A stretch of DNA of 64,000 bases, taken from assembly GCF_001458335.1 (NCBI RefSeq), contig NZ_CYTO01000020.1:62001-126000 (forward strand), written 5' to 3'. Position numbers and translations under genes: made by a program. Each line of letters starts with the position of its first letter. Position 1 is the stretch's first letter. The stretch comes from Cognatishimia activa. Lineage in GTDB: Bacteria; Pseudomonadota; Alphaproteobacteria; Rhodobacterales; Rhodobacteraceae. The notes below the pieces were generated by a model, which ran no database searches, was not told the DNA's origin, and was given only the letters and a program-made list of their open reading frames with translations. This document shows, piece by piece, positions 52,887-62,483 of the stretch.

Positions 52887-53765
52887 TCATGTATCTCCCA
52901 CCTGTACAATATATGGAAACTGGGCTTGATCCAGATAATTGGCCAAAAGCTCTGCGTCTTTGGGCATCAGTTTCTGCATCAAACCGATCAGTTCTTTGTC
53001 TTGGCTGGCTGCCAAAAGCACAATTTGGAAAGCGGCATCGTTGGCCATAGTAAGCCAGCGCTGATCCGCCTTTAAGTCCGACGCGTTTACGGCATCTTTC
53101 TGAAAGGACGACCCACCACCGTAAGGCTGAACCTTGCCAAGTGAGTTGTCTTTGCACGGCAAACCAAGAGTCTGCAGCACTTTCTCTCGATAAACTGGGC
53201 GCGTCAGCCAGCGATCATAGTTCACAGGCACGACCCCTAGGGATTTGGCCTGCGTGATCAACTGCAACATGTCGCGGTATTTATCCAAAGCGACCATCAT
53301 AATCCGAAGACACACCAAGGCGTCTTGGTCGTCATTGGCCTGAATTTTTTTCAACAGCGACGCCGACCAGTTCATGAAATCCCGATAGAAAAGCACTTCA
53401 TGGGTGACTTCGGATTTTGACAGATCCGGTGTGACCTCTGCCCCCATTTCATCTGGGTCTGGCGAGAAATCCTCGTAGGACACAATCACCAAAGCGCCAT
53501 CGCGGGCTTTGGATGTGACACCACTGATGGGATCACCTTTGGTAATGCTCGCACGACGGCCATTCACCTCGATTGACCGCCATGTGCGACGCGCCGGGCG
53601 CCCCACAGAACAGTTATTCAAGAAGACGGACCCCATATGCGCATTGCGCAGCAGCCAGTTGATGATGGCGTGGTTGCCAGAGCGGCGCATCCCAAACGTA
53701 CGCAAGACCACGCCCGGCTGAATGCCGAGCGCGTCTGCGAGGGATTTTTGCGCCACTTCGTTCAT
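52887..53765 (-). CDS. Sulfotransferase-like P-loop protein inserted in the sdh operon
   Basis: A 292-residue protein of uncertain function. The N-terminal motif RTFGMRRSGNHAIINWLLR (residues 22-40) looks like the 5'-phosphosulfate-binding loop of sulfotransferase-type P-loop proteins. A later YEDF-rich region, FYRDFMNWSASLLKK and VNYDRWLTRPVYREKVLQ fit an alpha/beta sulfotransferase-like fold. There is no signal peptide. It starts 6 bases after the sdhA stop with only a weak ribosome binding site, and has 86 bases before sdhB. Such a gene is not a normal sdh component. Confidence 0.65.
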   Translation of the reverse strand: MNEVAQKSLADALGIQPGVVLRTFGMRRSGNHAIINWLLRNAHMGSVFLNNCSVGRPARRTWRSIEVNGRRASITKGDPISGVTSKARDGALVIVSYEDFSPDPDEMGAEVTPDLSKSEVTHEVLFYRDFMNWSASLLKKIQANDDQDALVCLRIMMVALDKYRDMLQLITQAKSLGVVPVNYDRWLTRPVYREKVLQTLGLPCKDNSLGKVQPYGGGSSFQKDAVNASDLKADQRWLTMANDAAFQIVLLAASQDKELIGLMQKLMPKDAELLANYLDQAQFPYIVQVGDT

Positions 53766-53771
53766 CGTGCT

Positions 53772-55580
53772 TTAGAACGTCCGCTTCTTAGGAGCGATCT
53801 TCTTAAGCTCGATGCCGCCATCTTCTTCTTTGGTCAGCGGATCAAGAACAACTGGGCGATAGCTCAGATCGACCTTACTGCCGTCGACGCGGCTGATCGT
53901 GTGAACACGCCAGTTTTTGTCGTCACGCTCTGGGAAGTCCTCATGCGCATGCGCGCCACGGGATTCTTTACGCGCTTCCGCACCGTGGATGGTGCCCAAT
54001 GCGCTTGGCATCAGGTTGGTCAGTTCCAATGTTTCCATCAGATCAGAGTTCCACACCAAGGACGTGTCGGTGACTTTCAGATCGTCCATTTTGTCGGCGA
54101 TCACGGTCATCTTTTCGACGCCCTCTTTCATGGTCTCTGCAGTCCGGAACACCGCCGCGTCTGCCTGCATCGCTTTCTGCATTTCCAGACGCAGATCAGC
54201 AGTTGGGATCGCACCTTTTGCGTAACGCAGACCGTCAAAACGTTCGAACGCTTTGTCGACAGACGCTTGGTTTAGCTTCGGATTAGGTGTGTTTGGATCT
54301 ACAACCTGACCCGCACGGATCGCAGAAGCGCGACCGAAAACAACCAAGTCGATCAAGGAGTTAGAACCCAGGCGGTTCGCACCGTGAACAGATGCACAAC
54401 CCGCTTCACCCACGGCCATAAGACCCGGAACAACCTTGTTTGGATCGTCCTCTGATGGATCAAGAACCTCACCCCAATAGTTGGTCGGCACACCACCCAT
54501 ATTGTAGTGAACAGTTGGAATAACCGGGATCGGCTCTTTGGTTACATCCACACCCGCAAAGATCTTCGCGGATTCAGAGATACCTGGGAGGCGCTCCGCC
54601 AATGCGTCGGCTGGCAAGTGGTTCAGGTTGAGGAAAATGTGATCCCCTTCTGCACCCACACCGCGGCCTTCGCGGATTTCCATGGTCATGGACCGGGAAA
54701 CATAGTCGCGTGGTGCCAAGTCTTTATAGGTCGGCGCGTAACGTTCCATGAAACGCTCGCCTTCAGAGTTGGTCAGATAACCACCTTCACCCCGAGCCCC
54801 TTCGGTGATCAAACAGCCAGAGCCGTAGATGCCGGTTGGGTGGAACTGAACGAACTCAAGGTCCTGCATTGGCAAGCCAGCGCGCATGACCATGCCGCCG
54901 CCGTCACCGGTACAGGTGTGAGCAGACGTCGCAGAGAAGTATGCACGGCCGTAGCCGCCGGTCGCTAGGACAACCATCTTCGCGTTGAAGACGTGCATAG
55001 TGCCGTCGTCGAGCTTCCAGCAAACGACACCCTGACATTGACCATCCTCGGACATGATCAGGTCGATCGCAAAATACTCGATGAAGAACTCAGCGTTGTT
55101 CTTTACGGACTGGCCATAAAGCGTGTGCAGGATCGCATGACCGGTTCGGTCCGCAGCCGCGCAGGTCCGTTGTACAGGTGGACCTTCACCGTATTCGGTG
55201 GTGTGGCCGCCGAATGGACGCTGATAGATTTTGCCTTCCTCAGTCCGTGAGAACGGAACGCCGTAATGCTCTAGCTCGTAAACCGCCTTTGGTGCTTCAC
55301 GAGCGAGATATTCCATCGCATCGGTGTCACCAAGCCAGTCAGAGCCCTTTACGGTGTCGTACATGTGCCATTCCCAGCTGTCCGGACCCATATTGGCCAG
55401 AGACGCCGCGATACCACCTTGGGCGGCCACGGTGTGGGAACGGGTTGGGAATACTTTGGTTACACAAGCGGTGCGCAGGCCCTGCTCGGCCATACCAAGG
55501 GTTGCACGCAGACCAGCGCCGCCGGCGCCAACTACGACCACGTCATATTCGTGGGTTTCATATTCATATGCTGCTGTCAT
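53772..55580 (-). CDS. sdhA: Succinate dehydrogenase flavoprotein subunit
   Basis: A 602-residue flavoprotein. The FAD loop [20 protein letters not shown], the FAD-attachment region [10 protein letters not shown] (His covalently bound) and the catalytic [18 protein letters not shown] are clear. The C-terminus ends PKKRTF. It oxidises succinate to fumarate. It lies 23 bases after sdhD. All essential residues are present. Confidence 0.98.
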   Translation of the reverse strand: MTAAYEYETHEYDVVVVGAGGAGLRATLGMAEQGLRTACVTKVFPTRSHTVAAQGGIAASLANMGPDSWEWHMYDTVKGSDWLGDTDAMEYLAREAPKAVYELEHYGVPFSRTEEGKIYQRPFGGHTTEYGEGPPVQRTCAAADRTGHAILHTLYGQSVKNNAEFFIEYFAIDLIMSEDGQCQGVVCWKLDDGTMHVFNAKMVVLATGGYGRAYFSATSAHTCTGDGGGMVMRAGLPMQDLEFVQFHPTGIYGSGCLITEGARGEGGYLTNSEGERFMERYAPTYKDLAPRDYVSRSMTMEIREGRGVGAEGDHIFLNLNHLPADALAERLPGISESAKIFAGVDVTKEPIPVIPTVHYNMGGVPTNYWGEVLDPSEDDPNKVVPGLMAVGEAGCASVHGANRLGSNSLIDLVVFGRASAIRAGQVVDPNTPNPKLNQASVDKAFERFDGLRYAKGAIPTADLRLEMQKAMQADAAVFRTAETMKEGVEKMTVIADKMDDLKVTDTSLVWNSDLMETLELTNLMPSALGTIHGAEARKESRGAHAHEDFPERDDKNWRVHTISRVDGSKVDLSYRPVVLDPLTKEEDGGIELKKIAPKKRTF

Positions 55581-55603
55581 CTCATTCGTTCCTTGGCAGC
55601 GCC

Positions 55604-55975
55604 TTAAAGCGCAAGCTTGATGAGGGCAAAGATCGCAGTGACGATCATCGTGTAAGCCATCGCGGTGGAGCCGATCAGCGCCAGTCGCTCTGGGACCCCA
55701 TGCATGTAGTCTTCAATCGCTTCGTGCGCTTCACGCATGACATGAAGGATGATCACCGTGACGGTCAGACCGGTCACAATGGCTGGGAATGGGCGGCCAA
55801 AATACGCCAAGACGTCTTCGTAGGATCCGGAAAAGCCCGCGCCAAACACGAAGATAAACAGTGGAACGACCAGCACCATCAAGATGGAGCTTACAAGCAT
55901 TTTCCAGTGGTGCTCGGTGCCTTGGCGGCCAGAGCCGGTGCCTTGGGCGCGTTTGCGGTCGGTAAGGTATCTCAT
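55604..55975 (-). CDS. sdhD: Succinate dehydrogenase membrane anchor SdhD
   Basis: A 123-residue protein with three membrane helices and the conserved second-helix His region ([19 protein letters not shown]). It forms the haem b and quinone site with SdhC. The ATG at 55975 ([12 protein letters not shown]) is the usual start; a longer in-frame reading covers the sdhC end and is rejected. It is 10 bases after sdhC. Confidence 0.92.
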   Translation of the reverse strand: MRYLTDRKRAQGTGSGRQGTEHHWKMLVSSILMVLVVPLFIFVFGAGFSGSYEDVLAYFGRPFPAIVTGLTVTVIILHVMREAHEAIEDYMHGVPERLALIGSTAMAYTMIVTAIFALIKLAL

Positions 55976-55985
55976 CGTTTGCTCC

Positions 55986-56369
55986 TTACACAATAATGAT
56001 GGCGACAAATGCCAGGACGGTTGCGCCGACAAACATGCCAACACCCATCTTCTCAGACGTCTCAACATCCAAGCAATAACCAAAGTCCCAGATCACGTGA
56101 CGCAGGCGCCCGAGCATGTGGTAAAACAGCGCCCAAACCGCGCCGAGCACCAGCAGGTCACCAAGTAGGCTACCAAGCAATCCATCGATTACGGCAAATG
56201 CTGCCTCTGAAGTGGACGCCGCAATCAGCCACCAAACCACAAGGATCGCCAAAACAAATGTCGCAATACCAGTGATGCGAACCATGATCGAAGACATGGA
56301 TGTCATTTGAGGACGGTAGATTGTGAGGTGGGGCGAAAGCGGGCGATTGCCGCGATTCACGTCTGCCAT
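55986..56369 (-). CDS. sdhC: Succinate dehydrogenase cytochrome b556 subunit SdhC
   Basis: A 127-residue protein with three helices and the family opening (NRGNRPLSPHLTIYRPQMTS). The haem-ligand His is in LFYHMLGRLRHVIWD. First gene of the sdhCDA-(extra gene)-sdhB operon, with a 320-base upstream region rich in palindromes. Confidence 0.95.
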   Translation of the reverse strand: MADVNRGNRPLSPHLTIYRPQMTSMSSIMVRITGIATFVLAILVVWWLIAASTSEAAFAVIDGLLGSLLGDLLVLGAVWALFYHMLGRLRHVIWDFGYCLDVETSEKMGVGMFVGATVLAFVAIIIV

Positions 56370-56471
56370 TCTGAGTCCTTTCGAGTTCTCTCCCGGTTCT
56401 TACTACAGAAAAATCGCTCTCTGTCACGGCTTGGGCGGCCAAAAAACGTCTATTTTATGTAAGAAAACCGC

Positions 56472-56483
56472 GTTTGCGCAAAC
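56472..56483. promoter_or_regulatory. Palindrome GTTTGCGCAAAC upstream of sdhC
   Basis: A perfect 12-base palindrome about 100 bases before the sdhC start and 12 bases from the tandem operator. It resembles the TTGC/GCAA site near ccr, so the same regulator could bind both. Inference only. Confidence 0.45.
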
Positions 56484-56495
56484 AAGCGGCCATTT

Positions 56496-56526
56496 TGTGA
56501 TCACACTTAGATTTACTGTGATCACA
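56496..56526. promoter_or_regulatory. Tandem TGTGATCACA operator of the sdh operon
   Basis: Two perfect TGTGATCACA palindromes at 56496-56505 and 56517-56526 with 11 bases between them. Their centres are 21 bp apart, two helical turns. The same arrangement occurs before sucC (62357-62387). It lies about 127-157 bases upstream of sdhC. Confidence 0.75.
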
Positions 56527-56689
56527 ACTCACGTAAATTCTCACTTTTAAAACCGACACCCAAAACCGACCGGTGAGTCGGTGAATTTCATGGAATAAGT
56601 TAACGCAAATTCGCTCGGGTTTCTTGCAAAATGCGTCGATTTTTTAGGGGCATTTAGCCCCACTTCTTTTTATGCGATCACAGATCTGG

Positions 56690-57721
56690 TCAGAGCGGCA
56701 TCAGCGCCCAGTAGTCGAGATCCAACAGGACGTCTGGCAGATATTTTCCATCCTCGCCTTTCAGATCAAACGGAGCGCCGCCTTTGGTCGCTACAAGGCG
56801 GAGACGGATTGCACCGACACCCGGCGCGGAGGTCTCTGCTTTGTCTAGAACCTCGCTCCATGCGCGCACGGTTGTGCCAGACAAGCAAGGGTTGGCATGC
56901 GCGCCGCCATTCAGGCCGACGATCATCTGGGCGTTGGCGAGACCATTGAAGGACAGGGCGCGCGCCATGGAAATCACGTGGCCGCCATAAATGAGCCGCG
57001 TCCCATCTGGACGGGCCGTATTGTCAAAATGGACCTTAGCCGTGTTTTGCCAAAGGCGCGTTGCCATCATGTGTTCGGCTTCTTCGATGGTCACCCCATC
57101 GACGTGATCGATGGTTTCGCCAATCTCGTAGTCACCCAAGCGATGGCTCTCGCCCGCCAGGTCAAAGTCATAACCAGTAAAGTCCAATCCCTCAGGCACA
57201 ACCAGTTGATCCGCCGGGATCACCTTGTTCAGCTCTGGAAGGACGGTTTCCGGTGCAGGCGCGTCGAGGTTCCCTTTGCGCACCATCACCCAGCGCACAT
57301 ACTCCATGACAACTTCGTCATTTTGGTTCAGGCCGCAGGTGCGCACATAGACGACGCCGGACTTACCGTTGGAGTTCTGTTTGACGCCGATCACTTCAGA
57401 TTCAGAGCGGAGCGTATCGCCTTCATAGACAGGCTTAAGCCAGCGTCCTTCCGCGTAGCCCAAATTGGCTACTGCGTTCAAAGACACATCAGGAACTGTT
57501 TTACCAAACACCACGTGGAACGCAGCCAGATCGTCGATCGGAGACTTCGGCAGACCAGACGCGCGCGCGAATTCGTCAGAAGAATAAAGCGCGTGGCGCG
57601 CCGGGTAGAGCGCGTGATAAAGCGCTCGCTCGCCGCCTGAAACGGTGCGTGGCACCGCATGTTTGATCACATCTCCGACGGCATAATCTTCGAAAAAACG
57701 ACCCGCGTTGGTCTTTGCCAT
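56690..57721 (-). CDS. mch: Mesaconyl-CoA hydratase
   Basis: A 343-residue protein with two MaoC/hotdog domains (FFEDYAVGDVIKHAVPRTVS and HRLGDYEIGETIDHVDGVTIEEAEHMM). It hydrates mesaconyl-CoA to beta-methylmalyl-CoA in the ethylmalonyl-CoA pathway. It is 3' of the sdh operon and 5' of DUF1737 and mcl2 in the direction of the chromosome, as in Rhodobacter. The stop of the upstream DUF1737 gene abuts its start. Confidence 0.92.
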   Translation of the reverse strand: MAKTNAGRFFEDYAVGDVIKHAVPRTVSGGERALYHALYPARHALYSSDEFARASGLPKSPIDDLAAFHVVFGKTVPDVSLNAVANLGYAEGRWLKPVYEGDTLRSESEVIGVKQNSNGKSGVVYVRTCGLNQNDEVVMEYVRWVMVRKGNLDAPAPETVLPELNKVIPADQLVVPEGLDFTGYDFDLAGESHRLGDYEIGETIDHVDGVTIEEAEHMMATRLWQNTAKVHFDNTARPDGTRLIYGGHVISMARALSFNGLANAQMIVGLNGGAHANPCLSGTTVRAWSEVLDKAETSAPGVGAIRLRLVATKGGAPFDLKGEDGKYLPDVLLDLDYWALMPL

Positions 57722-57925
57722 TTAATGCGCTCCTAATTTGGTCTCTGGGGTGTAAGTGCCTTCCACTTCCTTCACCACCGCCTGCGCGCAACGGGTCACG
57801 CCGCGGGCAGAGTCGAATGTGATGGTTGGATCGCCATGCAGGTCCCAGCCCTTATTCAGGGCGTCCGTGACCTTGTGGCAGAAGGCAGGGGTGTCATCTT
57901 CTGTGAGCAAACGATAGAGTTTCAT
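57722..57925 (-). CDS. DUF1737 protein
   Basis: A 67-residue protein of the DUF1737 family (MKLYRLLTEDDTPAFCHKVT, then ALNKGWDLHGDPTITFD). Function unknown. It lies between mcl2 and mch on the same strand, an arrangement seen in related genomes, which suggests a link to the pathway. The next gene, mch, starts directly at its stop. Confidence 0.85.
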   Translation of the reverse strand: MKLYRLLTEDDTPAFCHKVTDALNKGWDLHGDPTITFDSARGVTRCAQAVVKEVEGTYTPETKLGAH

Positions 57926-57994
57926 TTAGGTATTCCTTTAAAGGCTCTCCTACTCTGAATGCCCCCGATTTATGGGTCGAGCAAGCCCGATTGC

Positions 57995-58849
57995 TTAGGC
58001 TTCGAGCTCAGCAATCGCGTCGGCTTTCGCAATGATCTCTTGTGCAGTGGCCACGTGAAGGTTCTCAACAATCTTTCCGTCGACAACGGCGACGCCGGAC
58101 CCATCCGCTTCGGCTTGCGCAAAGGCTTCGATCTGGCGGCGGGCGAGATCGATTTCCGCCTCAGACGGCGCGAAGGCTGCATTGGCAACGGCCACCTGAG
58201 CCGGATGGATCAGGGTTTTGCCATCAAAGCCCATATCTCGGCCCTGATCACATTCCACTTGTAACCCTTCAGCGTCTTTGAAGGCGTTATAGACGCCATC
58301 AACAATCACAACATCTTCGGCTTTTGCCGCGAGCAGACAAAGCCCAAGCCCCGCCTGCATTGGCAAACGGTCGGGGCGGAAACGGGTTTGCAGCTCTTTC
58401 GCCAGGTCATTGGTGCCCATCACCATGCCCTTCAACATCGGATGCAGCGCGATTTCATGTGCGTTGAGCATGCCGCGCGGTGTTTCCATCATCGCCCAGA
58501 TCGGCAGATCGCCGGTGATATCAGCCAATGCCTGTACCTGCGCTGCGCTTTCGACCTTGGGCAATAGTACTGCATCGCATTTCATGTCTTTGACTGCGGC
58601 AGCGTCGGACGGTCCCCACTCTGTGTTGAGGTCATTGATGCGAACAATGCGCATACGCTTGCCGTAGTCACCTGTCGCCAGTGCCTCGGCCAACAAACCA
58701 CGTGCATTTTCTTTCTCGGCCGGAGCGACCGCGTCCTCTAAGTCGAAGATGATCGCGTCGATGGGCAGGGTTTTCGCCTTTTCCATCGCTCGAGTATTGG
58801 AGGCCGGGATGTAGAGAACGGACCGGTAAGGACGTGCGCGCTGGCTCAT
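57995..58849 (-). CDS. mcl2: (3S)-Malyl-CoA thioesterase (CitE-like)
   Basis: A 284-residue CitE-family protein. The opening RSVLYIPASNTRAMEKAKTL, DLEDAVAPAEKENAR and the metal-binding AVLLPKVESAAQV and MMETPRGMLNAHEI are present. It differs from the longer Mcl1 lyase and fits Mcl2 of Rhodobacter, which hydrolyses malyl-CoA to malate and CoA. Together with Mcl1 it gives apparent malate synthase activity. The ATG at 58849 is used; upstream in-frame starts are less likely. Confidence 0.85.
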   Translation of the reverse strand: MSQRARPYRSVLYIPASNTRAMEKAKTLPIDAIIFDLEDAVAPAEKENARGLLAEALATGDYGKRMRIVRINDLNTEWGPSDAAAVKDMKCDAVLLPKVESAAQVQALADITGDLPIWAMMETPRGMLNAHEIALHPMLKGMVMGTNDLAKELQTRFRPDRLPMQAGLGLCLLAAKAEDVVIVDGVYNAFKDAEGLQVECDQGRDMGFDGKTLIHPAQVAVANAAFAPSEAEIDLARRQIEAFAQAEADGSGVAVVDGKIVENLHVATAQEIIAKADAIAELEA

Positions 58850-58914
58850 AGATTCACTCCGCAATAAAGTTGCGCTCATTACTGACATTTTTTCCAAAAA
58901 GAATTCAAGCGCTA

Positions 58915-58933
58915 TTTTCTGCGGTGCAGAAAA
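58915..58933. promoter_or_regulatory. Palindrome upstream of mcl2
   Basis: TTTTCTGC-GGT-GCAGAAAA, perfect 8-bp arms around 3 bases, 66 bases before the mcl2 start. It looks like an operator for a dimeric regulator of the mcl2-DUF1737-mch unit. Confidence 0.5.
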
Positions 58934-59075
58934 GACCCCACGTCAAACTCTACCCTCACAAAGAACGGTCCGTTAACGGAGTGTTTTCTTTACCGCAGCA
59001 TGGTTTTGGTCATCAGCAGAAACACCTGATTGGCGCAGCCTCAACGGCAGCCAAGTGTTTCAGAAAGGGTTCACT

Positions 59076-59390
59076 ATGAAAGGACTACTAAAACCAATCG
59101 GCCTTGCTTTCGCACTTTTGTTGGCCGCCGAAATGACACAAGCACAAACTCAAAGGCACTGCGCCCCAAGAGAAACGGTCGTTGAAAGACTTGCGGACGG
59201 TTATGGGGAGACGCGGCAATCCGTTGGGCTGGGGCGCGATAACGCGCTGATGGAAGTTTACGCGAGTGTCGAGAGCGGTACATGGACCATTACTGTCACG
59301 ACGCCGACGGGTATGACCTGCCTCATCGCATCAGGCCAAAGCTTCGAAACGTTTGCCGAGAAACTTCCGCTTTCTGACAAAGATGCTTAG
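59076..59390 (+). CDS. Small exported protein of unknown function
   Basis: A 104-residue protein with a signal peptide (MKGLLKPIGLAFALLLAAEM, cleavage near AQA). The mature part is beta-rich with two cysteines (RHCAPRETVVERLADGYGET and TGMTCLIASGQ) that could form a disulfide. I recognise it as a conserved Rhodobacteraceae type without known role. It overlaps the converging TSUP gene by 4 bases. Confidence 0.75.
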   Translation: MKGLLKPIGLAFALLLAAEMTQAQTQRHCAPRETVVERLADGYGETRQSVGLGRDNALMEVYASVESGTWTITVTTPTGMTCLIASGQSFETFAEKLPLSDKDA

Positions 59391-60124
59391 GTCAGCGCAT
59401 CAAAAATCAACTTGCACCCGGTCATAGCCAAGAGCGCATAGGTCAGCCGAAAGAACACAACTTCCGACAGGACGTAATGCGCCCGAACACCAAGCCAGAC
59501 CCCGATAATGGCAAACGGCGCTAACAAAATACCGTTAAAAACCGTATCAAAAGTGAAGATTCCCAAAAATGCATAGGGAATGACTTTGACCATATTTACG
59601 ATCCAAAAAATCAAAGTCATGGTGGCATGATAAGTGGTTTTGTCTAGTTTTTGCGAGAGCAGATACATCGCGCCGGGTGGGCCACCTGCATGGCTAATAA
59701 AGCTCGTGAAGCCTGCCACTAGACCAGCAATAAGCCCGACCGGCGCGGAAAAGTTGGCCTCTTTCACTCTCGTTTTGGGCCAGATTTGCCACACGACAAA
59801 CCCCAAAGAAACCAAACCAATCAACAATCGCAATACGTCGTCGTTGGTGATTTTGTAGAATACGGCCCCTAACGCCACACCCGGCACCGCCCCGATGATC
59901 ATGATCTTGGCGCGCACCCAATCCCACTTTTTCCAGAACGGCCGCAACGCAGTGACATCCATCAACATCAGCAATGGCAACATCAACCCGATGGCCTGCG
60001 TGGGGGTCGCGACAAGCGCAAGAATCGCTGATGCAGCGAAAGCGGGTCCACCGCCAAATCCGCCTTTTGACACCCCAGCAAAGGTCACCGCCAATGCTGC
60101 AACTGCAAAAAATTGTAGATCCAT
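59387..60124 (-). CDS. TSUP-family membrane transporter
   Basis: A 245-residue polytopic protein of the TauE/SafE superfamily (FAGVSKGGFGGGPAFAASAILAL, later GFTSFISHAGGPPGAMYLLSQKL). Likely exports an anion such as sulfite or a related compound; the substrate is unknown. The ATG at 60124 (MDLQFFAV) is used; a TTG at 60169 would extend it over the mdh regulatory region. It is divergent from mdh. Confidence 0.85.
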   Translation of the reverse strand: MDLQFFAVAALAVTFAGVSKGGFGGGPAFAASAILALVATPTQAIGLMLPLLMLMDVTALRPFWKKWDWVRAKIMIIGAVPGVALGAVFYKITNDDVLRLLIGLVSLGFVVWQIWPKTRVKEANFSAPVGLIAGLVAGFTSFISHAGGPPGAMYLLSQKLDKTTYHATMTLIFWIVNMVKVIPYAFLGIFTFDTVFNGILLAPFAIIGVWLGVRAHYVLSEVVFFRLTYALLAMTGCKLIFDALT

Positions 60125-60137
60125 TATCGGCCGACCG

Positions 60138-60149
60138 TTTAGCGCTAAA
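60138..60149. promoter_or_regulatory. LacI-type palindrome upstream of mdh
   Basis: TTTAGCGCTAAA, a perfect palindrome with a central CG as LacI-family operators have. It lies 142 bases before the mdh ATG and 13 bases before the divergent TSUP start. A carbon-metabolism LacI regulator such as CceR is a possible binder. Confidence 0.45.
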
Positions 60150-60261
60150 ATGTATACAATTGCGCACAAAATGGGATTTTGGGCGAACTCGAGACAGGCT
60201 TACCTCATAACGTGAGACTCCAAAAGGCTTGCGCCGCGCACAGTTTGCCCTTACCCACTAG

Positions 60262-61254
<993 letters not shown>

Positions 61255-61285
61255 GCCAAAGATCACGCTTATTCAAAGCAAAATG

Positions 61286-61318
61286 AAACCCAAGCCTCAA
61301 CGTTCGAGGCTTGGGTTT
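61286..61318 (+). terminator. Terminator after mdh
   Basis: AAACCCAAGCCTC pairs perfectly with GAGGCTTGGGTTT (13 bp), 7-base loop, then a T-run. Confidence 0.9.
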
Positions 61319-61353
61319 TTTGTTTAACGAAACAAGTTTCATTTCGTCCAATT

Positions 61354-62283
61354 ATGTTTCTCTTTCAAAGAGACCGCAAATATAGTTCGATCATTAACAT
61401 CAAAACAATTCCAATGCTTCGAAGTGAAAAAGACGTGTCTGACCATTCTGAAATTAGGTGCGGATTTGTATTCGCGGCAACAGGCGATCAATATAACATT
61501 CTTGCTCGGCGCGCTGCGCGCAGTCTGAGGCGCATTCACGCTGATGCTGCAATTGACCTTTATAGCGACCAAGAAATTATAGACCCTATTTTTGAGAAAG
61601 TGCACGCTGTCTCAAAGGACACCACCCGCCCCAAAATGGAGGCATTACGGCGTTCCCGGTTTGACCGCACAATTTACCTAGATTGCGACATCATGGTCGT
61701 GGCCGATATTCAAGATCTGTTTCGTGCTCTCGACAAATATGAATTTATGGCCGCACATGCGCGTGGCAGCAATATGGCCTTATCACGCCGTCCTTTTACG
61801 AAACACATTCCTGTTTCATTTCCGCAAGTGAATACCGGGGTGATAGCAATACGCAAATCTGAAAGCACTAGCGACTTAATGCGCAAGTGGGACGACGAAT
61901 TCAGCCAATCTGGCGATAAGTTGGACCAACCTTACCTACGCAAACTGCTCTACGATAACGACTACAACCTTGGCATCTTGCCCCCCGAGTATAATTTGAT
62001 GATGCTCGAGACTATTCAGGTTTGGACAAGTAAAACCAATGCACCTCGCGTCCTACATTGTCCGGCATTGCACTACAGGGATGACCCAGGCGATCCGAAG
62101 AAACCATTTGAATATGACGAAATTCTGTCGCCAGAACTGACAACGCATTTAAAGCAGCTCATTGCTTCCGACTTCTCGCTTGGTGGGAATCCGAAAGCTA
62201 AGGTGCGAAAGTTGAATAGCCTTGAAGAAACTCAAAAGAAGAAAAGCATTTGGCGTCGCGCAATAAGTCTGATTGGGGCATAG
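61354..62283 (+). CDS. Putative glycosyltransferase, GT-A fold
   Basis: A 309-residue protein with the DxD motif at D110-C-D112 (TIYLDCDIMVVADIQDLF) and the context GFVFAATGDQYNILARRAARSL seen in GT8-type nucleotide-sugar transferases. It would transfer a sugar to an unknown acceptor. It is AT-richer than its neighbours and stands alone between the mdh terminator and sucC. The start is uncertain; an ATG at 61414 is also possible, and neither has a good ribosome binding site. Confidence 0.7.
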   Translation: MFLFQRDRKYSSIINIKTIPMLRSEKDVSDHSEIRCGFVFAATGDQYNILARRAARSLRRIHADAAIDLYSDQEIIDPIFEKVHAVSKDTTRPKMEALRRSRFDRTIYLDCDIMVVADIQDLFRALDKYEFMAAHARGSNMALSRRPFTKHIPVSFPQVNTGVIAIRKSESTSDLMRKWDDEFSQSGDKLDQPYLRKLLYDNDYNLGILPPEYNLMMLETIQVWTSKTNAPRVLHCPALHYRDDPGDPKKPFEYDEILSPELTTHLKQLIASDFSLGGNPKAKVRKLNSLEETQKKKSIWRRAISLIGA

Positions 62284-62356
62284 TTCGATCGCAGAGCTGA
62301 AGATTATCTGCCGCGGCTAACATCGAATCGCATTTCGCCATTTCAAATCCACCTTT

Positions 62357-62387
62357 TGTGATCACACTTTTTTTGCGTGTGATCACA
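62357..62387. promoter_or_regulatory. Tandem TGTGATCACA operator of sucCD
   Basis: Two perfect TGTGATCACA palindromes at 62357-62366 and 62378-62387, with 11 bases between and centres 21 bp apart, the same layout as before sdhC. They lie 97-127 bases before the sucC start. Confidence 0.75.
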
Positions 62388-62483
62388 AATGTCGCTTTTT
62401 CCTACAGTTTTGTAAAAACCAGTTAGTTTATAGGGCTCGCTGCGGTTATACCCGATCCAACTGCAGCAAAATGGGATAGTTTC

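Larger units (their letters stand above)
56370..56689. other. Upstream region of sdhC and tail of mch
   Basis: A 320-base gap. It contains the palindrome GTTTGCGCAAAC at 56472-56483 and the tandem TGTGATCACA operator at 56496-56526. From about 56540 to 56689 there is AT-rich sequence following the minus-strand mch stop, with no clear gene or strong terminator. Confidence 0.7.
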
